Source: Nitzschia sp. DOCU1
Lineage: Eukaryota; Bacillariophyta; Bacillariophyceae; Bacillariales; Bacillariaceae
Direction: 5' to 3'
Length of the DNA stretch: 64,000 bases
NCBI GenBank assembly: GCA_951394045.1
Contig: OX595986.1
Location: 2,385,534-2,449,533, forward strand
Shown here: positions 8,334 through 21,677 of the stretch, one piece after another
Layout: every line of letters starts with the position of its first letter
Numbering within the stretch: the stretch's first letter is position 1
Program-made: the position numbers and the translations under genes
The notes under the pieces: generated by a model
What the model was told of the DNA's origin: nothing
Databases searched by the model: none
Seen by the model: only the letters and a program-made list of their open reading frames with translations

Positions 8334-11137
8334 ATGTCCTTTTCGCATCCACCGATCCCACCCTTGTGGTCCGACGCACAAGTTGAGGTGCGAGAGGATG
8401 GTTATTTACTCCTCCGACCGGATGAGTTGACGCGTCTCTTTAAAGGAGACGAAGCAGTGGAGCAACCCCTGCTACTGCACTCGACCCAAGTCTTTTTGAC
8501 GAAATTGTATCCTGGAATGACGCGCGACGATATTCTCGCACTATCACCACGACCCTTGTGGGAACAAGAATCAGCCACCAGCGAAGAAAAAGATGAGAAA
8601 CCAAAAGAGGTTGATCTCGTCAGTGAGGATCCCATGGATGTGGATAATTCCAATGAAGCAGGCACCGAGGAGGTGGGGGTAGAGAAGGAATCTCCAGACG
8701 ACTCGAAGGAGCCAGCATCTCCGAGCAGCAATGCCCCTGGTGCCGCTTCCAAGAAAAAGAAGAAAAGGGGCAAAAAAGCAGCACAAAAGGAAGATTTAGG
8801 GTCTCTTCAGGTCTATCAGCAGCTCGAACGATGCCAGAATCTGGCGAACTTGATTCAGCCTTTGATTCTTGACCTGGCTACGTTTAAACATCGGCCACAC
8901 AAACGGGACCGGAACGGAGACAGACAGAATTCTAAGGTCCGAGCATTGGAGCTGCAACAAAAGCAGTTGCTAAAGTCTCAGAGTAATAATGCTTCCAGTG
9001 CGGATGATATGGAAGATGACGAGGCATCGAATGATGCTGCTAGCCAGGACGAAAAGGATGATGATGATGATGAAGGCACTCAATCGTATCCCAAGGAGCC
9101 ACAGATTGTTCGTCTAGTGCGGACAATCAACTCAATTCGTGCGGTTACATCCCACCTCTTTCAGATATTTAACCACAAGCGGCGAAATGATCGAAATCTC
9201 AAGATTGGATCGGCTGGTTGGAAGGACAAGAAGAGAGGCTTTTGTTGGGTCTTGGGATCCCGAGTCTTTGACACTACAAGCAGCAAAATGGTGATCCACT
9301 CTCACGAGGATCTCAGCTTGGTTTTGGAAGGTGTTGTTTCCTCCGAGACTGCGAATCGGATATCACAAGATCCCTTGGGAGGATCCCCAGAGTTTTGGAC
9401 CAAGTCCTGGATATCCGAAATTCAGTCAAAGGCCAGTCCACGTATTCTAGATCCTTTGACACTATTGACAAGCCTACATGGGGCGCCTGACAGAGAAAAA
9501 ATGTTGCTGACAATGACCGACTGTGACGAGAAACTTCATCTTGATAGCACTGATGTTCACGCGGACGAGATCCAAGCCAAGTACGATCAAGCCGTCCAGA
9601 GACTTCACCAAAGAGTCTCGAAGTTACTTAAAGGGCGTTTCCCAGATGCCCGTGTCAGCATCTATGGAAGTTGCTTGTCCAATCTTTCCCTGGGCGAGGG
9701 AGCCGACGTAGACCTATCTTTGTGGCTTCCAGAAGCGCATAGGCTCAAGACGGAGTTTCAAGAGGGCATCATCGATGCTGCATTGTACGAAAGGTCGATG
9801 AAACAATTTGTCTATCAAGTCTTCCACAAGCTAAAGAACCTCGGACACGAGTTCCGTGATTTGCAACCCGTGACACGTGCCCGAGTACCCGTTGTCAAGG
9901 GGACCTACAATTTTGCGGGAAATCCCTACGCTGCGGATGGTTCCATAAAGTACGTTTGTGTTTGTATTGGCTGAACGAAATTTGATGCCTGCTCCCATAC
10001 TAACCATGCTGTGCCTGCAGCTTTGATATTTGCTTTTTGAATGACATTGCCGTCGCCAACTCGGGTCTTATGCGAGAGTACTCATTGGTAGATCCCCGCG
10101 TCCGGAAACTCATGATGGCGGTCAAGATGTGGGCTAAGGAGCACCAGCTCAATTCCGCTCAGGTCGCTGGCATAAGCTCCTACGCGTGGATCAATTTGGT
10201 TGTATTTTACTTGCAATGCATTGGTTTTCTGCCCAATTTTCAAAGCGCCGAACTTATGAATGCGATAGGATTTGTGCCAGATTGGAAGGGAAATATCTGG
10301 CATTCGATCAACAAGCTAGATACGTGGTACCTCGGGTGGGAACCGGTCAAAACCTCCGGTGCGTGGTCTCTTCCTTCAGAGCTCTCCGATATGACAGTGT
10401 CTGCCCTATTGTATGGGTTCTTTGAGTTTTACAACTACCGCTTCCCCGCAGCAACTTTTTCAGTCTCGGTCAAACAGGGTTGCATCCGACTACCCAAGCT
10501 AGCTTCCAACAACCCCAAGCTTCTCTTCTCCATAGAAGACCCATTCGAGACGTACGACTCCCATTGTCCTCACGACCTGAGTGCTCCAGCCTCCGAAACC
10601 AGGACACGTGATATCCTACTATATCTGCAAAAGGCTGAGGATCACCTCCGAAAAGTGATGCTGGGTGAGATTCAAAGTGACAAACTATGGCCGGCGCCCC
10701 CTTCTGCCACGAAACAACCCCAGCCAAGACGTCAGGCGGGGAAACCGGAACCGCAACAGGGTGGACGTGGCATGAACCGTTCTGCAGGGAATAGTTCGGG
10801 TGGAGGCGGACCCGGGCGAGGCTCTGGTGGGCGGTTTTCCGGGGGCCGGGGAAGGGGGCGAGGCCGCGGTCCGAAACCAAATAACAAGGAAACGCAGAAA
10901 GAAGCCGCAGGTACGAGCGATGGAGCAAAGCCTAACAGGGGTCACGGTCCGCGCACCGAGACAAAGGGCAGCAACGATGGGCAAAACACGGCACAAACTC
11001 AGAAACAAGCAAACGGTGTAAAGAAAGCTGACGGACGGGAACCCAGTAAAACAAACAAAAACCCGCGGCACCGCAACCGAGTTCGATCTGGAAAGAAGAA
11101 CGGGGGAGGCAATGAGCAACAGGCACCTACAGCGTAG
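8334..11137 (+). CDS. Non-canonical poly(A) polymerase / terminal uridylyltransferase with RGG tail
   Basis: Two exons, 8334-9949 and 10021-11137 (donor gtacg, acceptor tgcag), encode 910 residues. The nucleotidyltransferase core has the GS helix start IYGSCLSNLSLG (about residue 441) and the metal-binding DVD in GADVDLSL (about 459-461); the third acidic position falls near VPVVKGTYNF. The PAP/25A-associated domain follows the intron (FDICFLNDIAVANS, MMAVKMWAKEHQLN, SSYAWINLVVFYLQ). The N-terminal ~330 residues are low complexity with acidic and Lys-rich stretches. The C-terminus is Gly/Arg-rich (RGG-type), suited to RNA binding. The enzyme should add U or A to RNA 3' ends; which base is not readable here. 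It converges with carnitine acetyltransferase copy 2 (37 bp gap). Confidence 0.88.
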
Positions 11138-11174
11138 CATTGGACAGCTCTTTACTATCGTGTGTGTCGGTGTT

Positions 11175-13447
11175 CTACTGGGGAGCATCTGCCCCGCTCG
11201 CTTGGTCGAGCAAAATGAGTTCCTGCATTTCCAACAATGCCTCTTCTAAAAGATCGCAGAGCTGCATTGTCCAGTTTGTATCTGCCAGCGCCGCCACGTT
11301 GAAGACACAGGATTTGGGGTGAATGGAGTATCCAATGCCGACACCATCAGGCACGACTTGCCCGAAGCCCCAGTTAATAAAATTAGGATGTGTGAGGTGA
11401 CTTGTGCTGACTCTCCATGTTTTGGACCTTACAAACACTGGGTCTTTAAGAAGAGCTGGTGTCTCTTCGCCATCTTTGACTAGCATTGAAAGCCCGAAAA
11501 AGTGGCGGTCTACACCCGCAGCCTGAGCAGCCAATGCCGTATACTGCGCGTGAGCTGTCGTAGCTTTTTTGAGTAGGTCCAATTTCTCTTTACGCTTGGC
11601 GGGATCCTTCTCGTCTCTCTTTGGTCTTGGTCCCATGGCTTGTACAAAGGCTGCACTTTGCGTCGACACGGCCCTTGTCACTTCTGTCCGTCCATGTAAA
11701 AAGGGTCTCACTTGTGTCGACTCGTAGGTACCCACTTGTTCTCCAAACAATCGATAGGTTGCCAATTGCATTGCCACTTGAGCATAGGCATCCGGAGAAT
11801 GACCAGCCTTTTTGATAAAGTCACTTCCATATCCCTGGAAACTTTGTTCTCGATTCGATTGTGCGGCAATCATGCTATCAAATTCCTCGGACGCTGAGAA
11901 GCAGCAAATATTATGGTGAGAAAAGTACGTATTCTGACACGGTCCGAGGGCAAAAACCACTTACCAGCTTCGACAAGAGGGGATACAACGGAGTCACCAA
12001 TGGTTCCAAGAACATTTTCAAAAATATCCTTGACTTGTACGGGACTATCCTGTAGGGATTGTGACCGTTCCTTGGCATCGGCATAGGTTGTATTCGTAAT
12101 ATGACTCGATACATTGACCAACACCATACCATCCATCATGGAATGTTCTCCCATGAGTCCACTTTTTCCATTTTTGGACACTAGTAGCTGAATCGACTTG
12201 TCAAACCATCGATTGCTACCACTTGCCTTGCCACCCGTCAAGAGTTTTTGGCAGCATTCTTCACGAGAAACCGGCGTTGTTTCATCCAAACTCACCAACA
12301 CGGCACCACTTTCAATGGTTTCCAGAGCTTCTTCCATGGCAGCTCCGCCTGCTTCCAACAACTCCTCTCGAACCTTGGTCCATGTGTCCCTGTGAGAACT
12401 GGTAAGCAACCCCAGCTTGCCCGGCGGCTTGCCATCGGCAAGTTCCATACACTGTAAGAGTTGTTTTTCCAAAGTTTTGACCGGAAGAGGATCTCTGGTG
12501 GTAGGATGAATCAAATCCATTTTGAAAAAATGCCCATTGCGAGCCACAATGGCATGATTGTAACGACTTGGATCATAAATTCGATAGGTATCCTGAACAG
12601 GCTGGGGGATGCGGCAAGCATTGAACATGTACTTGTAGGGCGTGGAACACAACGGCGTCTGTTTCTTTCCAATCTTGTCCACTGGCAGTGTTCCTGAACA
12701 AACTTGCTTTCGGAATTCACCAGCGGCAAACAACATGGCTGCCGCACGTTGAATGTTGGCTGTGCCATGACTCGTATCCGTGGTGGGATCATCTTGAAAC
12801 TGGAAAAAATACGACACATTAATGACCACCGATTCTCGGTATTGCAGATAAGCGAGCTACAGATTTAAAAAGCAAACACAGTGAGCACATACGGGACCAC
12901 GGCACCATACTGACTGTAGCATTATAATGGCACCCACCTGATTCCACCACAGCATGAGCCAGCTCGAATCCTTCATTTCCTTGTCACGTCGGTCCATCAA
13001 TCGTTCCTGAAGTACTTGAGCTTGTTGAGGAAAGGCCTCGCAAGCCTTCAAAAGAGCATTCGTTTCGTCTTGAGACTTTGCCAGGGGAAGGGCCGTCGGC
13101 AAAAATCTCTCCAACGTATCTGCAATGTTCGGGATGGGTAGGCGAGGAAGATTCTTTTGATGTTCATAGAGGGGTCCTCCAATATGATCTTCTAAAAATG
13201 CCTCTTGTCGATAATCGCCCATGGATTCCACCATGTGTGTCTTCCAGGGCTTGAACACATTGGATGATGTGGTTGACAGAAATCGGGCATCCACAAAGTT
13301 CAATTTTGGATAGAGACGACTCTTAGTCTTTGCAGTGACATAATAGCGAGACACCACATTGTTCTTCTTTTGTTGCCCTGCGACGACGACGAGGCGGGCA
13401 CGTAGCGACACCAGGGCCGACGACGACCGGAACGTTGAAAATTGCAT
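11175..13447 (-). CDS. CRAT: Carnitine O-acetyltransferase copy 2, predicted mitochondrial
   Basis: Three exons read on the minus strand: 13447-12938, 12856-11965, 11893-11175; 706 residues. Family motifs match copy 1 almost block for block: HIGGPLYEHQKNLPRLPIP, TPYKYMFNACRIP, NRWFDKSIQ, catalytic His in GEHSMMDG, STSHLTHPNF, VPDGVGIGYSI. Both introns fall at the same codon and phase as in copy 1 (after WWNQ, phase 0; after the Glu-rich helix, phase 1), so the two genes arose by duplication. The first ~75 residues are Arg/Ser-rich, acid-free at the start (MQFSTFRSSSALVSLRARL) and end with RFLSTTSS, as mitochondrial presequences do. The C-terminus (GADAPQ) has no peroxisomal signal. Confidence 0.9.
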
Positions 13448-14135
13448 TCTCAATGAACTAGTGCAGCACCGACAGTAACAATATCAAAGATTGCAGAAGA
13501 GACGACGAAACAAAATCTATTTGCCGACGAAGTTTGTTTTGAGATCTTGCGTTGTCTATGATATGGCCGAGGTGGGGTGGTGGTGGGATTCTCGAAAGGT
13601 TCGATGATATGCGAAGCCAACCACCCGGCATCGCATCATCGAGTGACGAGGTGATGCACCTCGGTTGGTGTCAAAAAAGATCTGAAGATACGCGCGCCAG
13701 AATGGAAGGGCATATGTGCAGTCTAACTCAGAAGTCGTAGTGATCGTCAATATCGGACGATGGACGAACAGGCTGAAGGCGGCCAGACCACTCACTCTAT
13801 CTCAGACTCAATCCCCAAAAGCCTACAAACTCCCCCGACCCCGAAATCTCCTCTAAACAAGACCGACCGGCTCGTTTGGGTCGTTCGTGTCGTGTTTGCG
13901 CTGGTTTCACAACGTCCAGAACGGAGAACAAAGAAAACGTCGGCCAAAAATTCGTTCTGTTTGTTCTGCCATCATCATCACCCCCACCCGTGAGAATTTC
14001 TGACGACGAGGCCCCTGGCGTTGCTCTTATTAGAACAAGAGATCAACGCTACATTGATTCGAGTGCAGAGGACGTAGCGGCCCACGCCCATTTGATGTCA
14101 TACCAGTGGTCGCTTCTCTCATTCTCTCGTAAACC
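13448..14135. promoter_or_regulatory. Divergent promoter region, CRAT copy 2 / ATG2
   Basis: 688 bp between divergent starts. Short open frames here have no recognisable content. No repeat or RNA gene is seen. Confidence 0.4.
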
Positions 14136-17100
14136 ATGATTCAGTGGAAACAACGGTTATACGCCTTTCTACTGCGGCGTGTGCTGGGTCCCTTTCTGGA
14201 CGTCTCGGAAACAAAGAAATTACATGATTCGATCGATTTCTCCTTGCAAGAAGGAAAGTTTGTGTTGAAAGATATCTGTCTGAATGCGGAATATTTGTCG
14301 GAACGATTAGCCGCCAGTGGTTCGGCGATATCGATACGGAAAGCAACCGTTCAACGCCTCGAAATTTGTTTCTCGTTACGGGAGAATGTTGCAGCAACAG
14401 CAACAGCCGCCGCCGCTCAAGAGGATGCAGCAGTACGACAGTCAAGTTTTGCATGGCGAGCCATGAAATTAGGTGGTGGAACAACAGCAGAGTCTTCGCT
14501 ACCGGCAGTGTCATTAGTAGCAGATATTCATGTTCAGGGCGTCGAGTTGGAGCTAATGCCATTGGATCCCAGCCTTCGACAACGACCGCCGCCGCCACCG
14601 CCTCCTCCCCCTACTGTCGACGCGGAAGATGAAGCTACCAACGCAAAAAGTATGATTGGATCATACGTGGACGCAGCTTTATCTTCCCTACTATTGACCC
14701 TGAAACTCTCAAATATTCACTGTAAACTGTGTCACCCACAAGCAGAGAAAAAGGAGACGTGGGTCTCAATTCGATTATCATCCATGACCTACAAAGATTT
14801 GGATTTGCAGTATCAAAGCAACAACGGAGCCTCTTCCGCATATAAAGCGGTACTCAACAAAACCTTGGAGTTATCTGATATTACGATACACGCGGGGGAG
14901 GTCGACGGGAAGGATTCTAGGTCGACTGTCGTGGCCATGGCTCAAGGAAGTGGTCGTGTCTTTTACCGATTGATGGAATACTCTACGGGTCCTCATATTG
15001 TTCCGAAACAAAAGAAGGATAAGAGCAGACCACGAAATCTCAGTCAGGATATCGAAGTCAATCTAAACCATCAACTCAATTTTTCATTGGATCAAATGAC
15101 GCTTGGGTACCTGCAAACAGTGGCCGATTCTTTGGCTCGCAGCAGCGCAGCATCTCATGCCGAAGATGATGGTGCTAATAGCAGTGTAGGCTCTGCCTCG
15201 CATTACATGATGGAAGCACAGAACTCAGCATCATCATTATTAAAGAATCCCTTGTGGGACAACGAGGAAGCGGATCATGAAGATCTCAAGGCGATCACTG
15301 GCATCATGAAGCAATACCGGGAGGCATATCATCTGGCGGAAAATAATCAGTTGAGGGGAGGAATATTGGTTCCCAGCCATGCCTATATTGATGATTTGGA
15401 TGCTTTGGAGGAAGACGACGCCATGACGTTTGACGTTTTCTTTGATGCCAACGACCAAAGCTTCTACAATGCAGCATCGGCGCTGAAGGAAAGTGTGCTC
15501 ATGTTCGATGATGCAAACGAAGACGGTGATTCGATCCAGACCAAGCTACGGATGCACATATTAGCAGGATGCATCAAGGTTAATTTTCGAGACTCATCCG
15601 AGCAGCGCCAAGTGGGGCCTCAGGAGTACGTCCTACTTACCCTGGGCGATCTCAATATAGCTATGTCATCGGCGAGACGTCGCTCCGAACTGTCTTTGAG
15701 CTTGGCTCATTTTGAAATTGAAGATGCGCAACTGGATACACAAAATGCGAGAGGTGGATCACCTGGAACTGTTGATATTGGAAGTCTGCTTGGCTTTGTG
15801 TCGGTAAGTGCAGCGTTGGTGGTCGTCCGAGGAATTGGTTCATCGGTGCTGGGACTTGACAATATGGACTTATTGCTCACTTTCTTGCTTCCGCTAAAGG
15901 TTTCCCCCGATGTGGATGACTATGACAATGAAATGATGGTATCCCAAGCTCCTTGCATGACATTTCATGTCCAACTGTCAAAGGAACAAAAGAACAAAAA
16001 GGTGGTAGATTGCAACCTTACATTGCAGCCGATCGAGATCATGATGCGCCAAAGATCACTGTCGAACTTGGCAAACCTGGCTGCGAAGGTCGGGGGCAAC
16101 CGAGAAAGCTCGACGCCGAGCTCCGAATCGGACGAAACGACTGTTGAGACGGAAGTATCCTTTGCTTGTAATTGCCCCTCTTTGACTATTTCACTGCCAC
16201 TACGTAAGAGATTGTCGACTGCACCGCTATTCAATCGTTGTGGGGAGACGCTTGCGAATGCTCTAGTCAGAGAGGCCTATTTGGGTGTCACCATCGATAC
16301 GATTGACTTTCAATGGAACGACGGGGATCCAGAGACGACGGAGAAGGGCCTTGAATCGTCGTCGAAATTTTCGTTCCTCCATATGATTATATTTGCCTGT
16401 GCTCCTGTTGGTGACAAAGTATCGCCTGGTGGAAGAATGCAGCGAACCGACTTGGCGCTGTTGAATGGTAGAACGGAGGTGGATCCTTATATTCCGATTT
16501 CGATCGAGTACATGAAAAAGCTAACCACTTCCAAAGATGGTAGCCTTGGTCGCGAGAATTTTCCGATCGTGCCTACAATTTCTTCGTTCAAAGCCCGTCA
16601 GGAAGACGAGGACGATGAACTGAAAATCGACCGGCTACTGTTTTCGAAGCTACAAGACGTCGACGCGGATTCACGCAAAAATCTTCGGGGCGCCGACCCA
16701 CAAATTGCGATGATTACCGATGCAGAAAAGTGTGATGTCGTCGTGCGTCTCATCATTCCTGAAATTGTCGTCGACTTGACCAGATCGGAGCTAGCGACTG
16801 TTGTTGATATGCTCAATGCCGCCAAACCTGATGCTTCTCCGGCAAAGGCGCCGACCGGAGTTGGAATTGCCGCCAACGAGAAGACAAGGAAGTTGTTATA
16901 CCTTGGAGTCGCTGTAAATGTTGATCAAATCTCTCTCTCGTTGAAACAAGACTTTCGTATTGAAGACTTGTATGGCGATAAGTCCAAGAAGGACCGTTTT
17001 TCGTGCCTTTTTGCAATCAACAAGCTGCGCACGCATGTTCTTCTGAATGGCGCCGACTTGAGGCACGTCCGTGTCCTTATGCACGATTTTGGGCTCTACT

Positions 17101-20100
17101 CTGGTAAGTATTTTGTCTCTCGTTCTCAATCGAAGTTATACTTAATGCGACTGGGATCTGACGGTTTGCTGCTGTCAGCCATGCACCCGAGAATCGATGC
17201 CGAAGTTCGTCGAACGGAACGTGACGTGAGAGAACGTGTTACTCTGATGAAAAAACGAATCCGGGTGTACAAGGAATCTTCGGTGTCTCCAATTTTGTAT
17301 CGATCACAAATTTTCACACCTATTTGCCAGGATGCGCCATCGTTCCAAATTGATATTCGTGATACGGGTTCGACAGCGGGATTTACCCAGCGCCAGGTTC
17401 ACGTTACGCTCTATCATCTCACATTCCGGTACAATGTCGATTCGGAATGGATTGAGAAACTCAAGGGTCTTTTGCCACCCATGGGCGTGGCAACGTCTGG
17501 GGTTTCCGAAACACATCAGCCACCTCCTTCAATGACCCGCTTGTTCATTTCTGTCGCGGATTGTAATTTGGACTTTACTTCTCCTCAATACTTTGAAATG
17601 GCGTCGCGAAGCATCCTCCGCCTTGGGGATTTTCGATTTTCGAGCAATGTTATGGCCCCGGCATCTCGGAACCAGGCGTACTCGGTATCGCTCGGAGATC
17701 TTTCGTATCATGTGAGCAACCAAAGGATGGCGTACTCGGAGGAAGATATGAAACTTTGCCGCGCCGCGATCATCATGCCCACAAATTACCTCCGTTCTGG
17801 AAGAGGCAAGAAGCCCTCTATACACGGAACCACTGCCGAGGCACTATTACGGGAGATGGGCTTCGTTGAGGTTTTGGGGTTGGATTCAATGGACGCCGTC
17901 ATTGCTGTAACCAATTGGGACAGACCTGGACGGAAGAGAGAGCGTGCGAGTGATCCCGGAATGACAACGAGCCTTACTTTTGGTCTACTCTCAATCAGTG
18001 CCTGTAAAGACTCCTTCGATTGCTTTGCTACAACGGTCGGGGAGCTCCAAGCAAAATTGACAGCCCTTACAAACGACGACATTGCGCGAATACGCAGCGA
18101 AATTGACTGTTCTCGAAACAACGCAGAACAGCCGCCTGCTTCTCTGACGACGACAAGTCCGCGTCCGCAACAAGCAACCCACAAGCCCGCCATTGGACAG
18201 CAACCCGTCGATTTTTTTCTTCTGGACGGTTATGAATGGACTGAAATAGATCACGACCCTCTGCGTGAGCTTGAGATCCCTGACGGTGCCGAGCAGGTCG
18301 CTGGGTGGTACGGTAATTCGCAAAAAAGTCCAAAAATGGTCGGTACAGCGACAACACAGTCACAAGGCTTTCCTGGTCGTATAATACACCACCATTTTCC
18401 TCTCCATTCGGTCATCAATCCGATGGGCGACGGTGACATGAGTGCTTCCAAATATGCCGGGGAAGGTGCCGTCCTTACTTTGAAGTCACGCTTGCTCGTG
18501 CACAAACTCGCGGTAAAGCTGCGATTTTTCGACGGGTATGACTGGCCCGATAAGGTGACCGACCGGCAGAAGAAGTTTCTTAAGAAGAGTGGCAACTTTG
18601 TCATTGAACCCATTCCGCGTTCAGAAGTGGCGAAAGCGAAGGAAGAACTTTCGAAGGAACTCACGGGAAAACTCGAAGCAGAGTATGGGGAGAATGCTGA
18701 TCATATCAAACGGAAAGTTGCCATAATGGCCGACCTTCTTGCGAATGACGAGAAGGAGGAAGAGAAATCGCCCTTTGAAGATACGCCTCTCCCTGAGGAT
18801 CGAGCCAAGACTATTGAGCAGGAAACGGAGACGCGGCGGCTAACACGGAAGACGAAGCTTTACCTTCAAGTCTCTGCAAATGGCGTGACCGTTCGAATGG
18901 ACTCCTTCGAGGCGTCGACCACTCACCGCCTCGCGTCTGTCTTGAGCCTGTCAGTTTCGGATATGTTTATCGCGGAAACAGCTAGCCTCTCATATCCTGT
19001 CAAGATGCTTGGTGAATGGGTGAACGAGAGCGAACACCCTCGTGATACGCGCTTTGGGACATTGATGTTGAAGGTGAGGAATCTTGGACCTGCCGTAGTC
19101 TGTCTCTATGATTGTTTTGCTTGTTTTGCGCTTACCCCGCCCATGCCAACTCTTGCAGATGGTGACCTGGAAGCCTGCTTGTCCAATCACGTCGGAAAAT
19201 GAAATCGAGAGCGACGATTGCGAGATTACAATGCAATTGCTACCAATGCGAGCTATTATCGATCAAAGGGCAATCCACTTTGCGAGGTCCTTTTTTCATA
19301 AAGAAGAGTTGGAGGAGAAGAAAGAATCTTGGTCGTCCCGTCTGCACCTTATCCCTCCACCACGCTTCCATGCATTCCGAGTCAAACCCTGGAAGCTCAA
19401 AGTCGATTACATTCCACAAAAGCTAGATGTGAGTGCCCTACGAGAAGGTAGCATCGTCGAGTTGATCAACATCAGCCCGATTGATGGCATGATTATCACT
19501 CTCAGTCAAGTTAGCGTCGAAGGCGTCGTCGGCTTTGGTGATGTCATGGGAGGGCTGACGAGCAACTGGCTTCAGGAAATCGTGTCGACACAACTTCACA
19601 AATTCCTTGCCAATGCCCGTCCCTTTGAGCCCATTACCGATGTCGGCCAAGGGGTTTCGGATCTTGTGGTACTTCCCTACGAGGCTTTCAAAAACGGAGA
19701 CGACATCCGAAGGGCTATGAGCGCTGGCATAAAATCGTTGGCCGAGACTGTCACCTTCCAAGCACTTACCACCACTTCCCGACTGACCGAATATGCTGCT
19801 ACCAAAATGGCGACTATAGTAGGAGGGCGCTACCACAACAGTGCCGCCAACCCACTTCCAGCGCGGCCCACGGCGGCTCCCAAGGGCGTCCGTGACGTGA
19901 CTGGACATGCTATGGAGAGTCTCGCGCGGGGATTCCAAGCTGCCAACTACAAAATCGTCATTGTGCCATACCGAGAATACACTCGACACGGAGCCGCCGG
20001 AGCTGCTAGCAGTGTCCTTCGAGGAATTCCCGTCATGTTGGTTGCTCCAATGACGGGTGCTACGGAAGCTCTGTCGTATACTCTCCTTGGCGCTAGGAAC

Positions 20101-20169
20101 GCACTCCGACCCGACATTCGACGCGAAGAAGAAGCGTCTCGCACAGGATTCACCAGCTACGACATTTAG
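14136..20169 (+). CDS. ATG2: Autophagy-related protein 2 (lipid-transfer protein)
   Basis: Two exons, 14136-19073 and 19159-20169 (donor gtgag, acceptor gcag), give 1982 residues, a normal length for ATG2. The N-terminus (RLYAFLLRRVLGPFLDV, then LNAEYLSERL) matches the chorein-type lipid-entry domain. Just after the intron LPMRAIIDQRAIHFARSFF matches the conserved ATG2 block LPLRxNIDQDAL. The C-terminal ATG_C region is recognisable from an amphipathic stretch near residue 1890 and GIPVMLVAPMTGATEALSYT. ATG2 bridges the ER and the growing autophagosome and carries phospholipids to it, with ATG9 and ATG18/WIPI. The middle is poorly conserved, as in other lineages. Together with CENP-C downstream this is ordinary housekeeping content. 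Confidence 0.9.
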
Positions 20170-20310
20170 AATCCACACAGTTAAGCTACCCTCTGTGAAT
20201 AGAACGCTATAATTTACTTCCAAAGCTTGTTTTGGACGAGTTAGCTGAGTTGTCGTCCTTCTTTTCTTCCCCAGTTAAATATGTACTGTGGCGACTCCCA
20301 CGAGCCTACT

Positions 20311-21147
20311 CTAGTCCAGCGAAAGCTTTGCTGTTTTCAACACTTTGATAGCCTCCTTGTCGGCATTAGCAGGCTTGATCTTGGCCGCCCACTTGAGTAG
20401 ATTGTCCAATTCCTTCGTGTCTGTCCCCGTACCTTCAGCGGCAATGAGCTGCTTCCGTTGCTCTGTCAACGCCTTGATCAAGAGCGTTTGAAGCTCTGCC
20501 GACGACTTCTTTGCCATGTTGTTAAAGTTCGGACACTTGTCCTTGTCTCGAAAGTCCTTAATAGCACCGACTTCGTCACCATCCGTACAAACGTATACAC
20601 CCGGAAAGCCGTCCAATGGATCATAGTGCTTTGGCGGGTCCTTGGGAATGGCAGCTGGATCGGGCCACTCAATCGCATACCACCAGCGGCACAACAAACG
20701 CTGAATCAGCTGTCCCTTCTCACAATCACCACCATACAAAGCAGCAGAGGCCGATTTATAATTCGAACTTCCACTACTCTTGGCAGACGACACACTAGCC
20801 GCCGATGACGAAGTCACCTTTTTCTTTGCCTTTTTGGTAGGAGTCGCCTTCTTTGTCTTTTTGCCATTTGCTGCCTTCTTGGGGGTGGCCTTTTTCTTCT
20901 TCTTGGGCGAGGGAGACGCTAGAGCTGACAGTGGAACGTCGTCGTCGTCATCGTCATCATCATCGTCGTCGCCTTCTTCTTCTTCCTCTTCAAATGCCTC
21001 GTCATCGTCGTCATTTTCCGCATAATTCACCTGAGACCGTTTCCTCTTACTGGGAGAGTCTTCCGCAGTGCCATTTCGCAAGGAAGACATGGGGACATCG
21101 TCGGAGGATTCATCTCCAAGCTCATTTTCTTCCTCTGAATCGGACAT
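20311..21147 (-). CDS. Acidic/Lys-rich probable nuclear protein, unknown family
   Basis: 278 residues from ATG 21147. The first 130 residues are low complexity: acidic Ser/Glu/Asp clusters (a run of Asp coded by tcg/tca-type triplets on the plus strand), then several Lys-rich patches (KKKKKATPKK, KKAKKK) that look like nuclear localisation signals. The C-terminal half is a compact domain with CRWWYAIEWPDP, HYDPLDGFPGVYVCTDGDEVG and a helical Leu/Lys end. I do not recognise the domain; the Trp-rich start loosely recalls chromatin-reader folds such as PWWP, but I cannot support that. It converges with ATG2 (141 bp gap). Confidence 0.75.
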   Translation of the reverse strand: MSDSEEENELGDESSDDVPMSSLRNGTAEDSPSKRKRSQVNYAENDDDDEAFEEEEEEGDDDDDDDDDDDVPLSALASPSPKKKKKATPKKAANGKKTKKATPTKKAKKKVTSSSAASVSSAKSSGSSNYKSASAALYGGDCEKGQLIQRLLCRWWYAIEWPDPAAIPKDPPKHYDPLDGFPGVYVCTDGDEVGAIKDFRDKDKCPNFNNMAKKSSAELQTLLIKALTEQRKQLIAAEGTGTDTKELDNLLKWAAKIKPANADKEAIKVLKTAKLSLD

Positions 21148-21677
21148 GGTCAATCACAATAATAACGCGGTAGTTATCACTATCGGAAGGTACACAAACG
21201 TTCCGACTTCAACGGGTGGAAAACGACAAAAATTGGCACTTTGGACACAATCCCAGCTATCATCCGCAAGTAGTTAGCGTCTTCGACCCTTTGCCACTAT
21301 TTTCTACGTAGTTTGCAGTACAAAGTCCACGTGGGTTTGGTTGGCTGTAGGGCGAAGGGACACGTCGTCTACTCCATGCGCGAGCGCGCAGGGCTGGTGA
21401 CAAGACGGTCGTGCGTCGTCGTCATCATGTCACACCCACAGAGACGACTTCTTCGATCCACTTGGGATTTTGGGCCGAAGGAGTCACACTAGTCTCATTC
21501 TAGAGCTATGAAGCCAGCTAGCGCCATTGTAAACGAACAGGTTGTTACTCCAGTTGTTAAAAAGTCTAGTGACAACTTCTGTCGCTTCGGATTGGTCAGG
21601 TAGATAGTAAAAAGAACATAACGGTCTCTTTGTCCAAATAACAATGGGGCCATCTCGCAATTTCCTTGCGCCCATCA
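21148..21677. other. Intergenic
   Basis: About 530 bp between the unknown nuclear protein start and the CENP-C stop. I see no gene, repeat or RNA. Confidence 0.4.
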
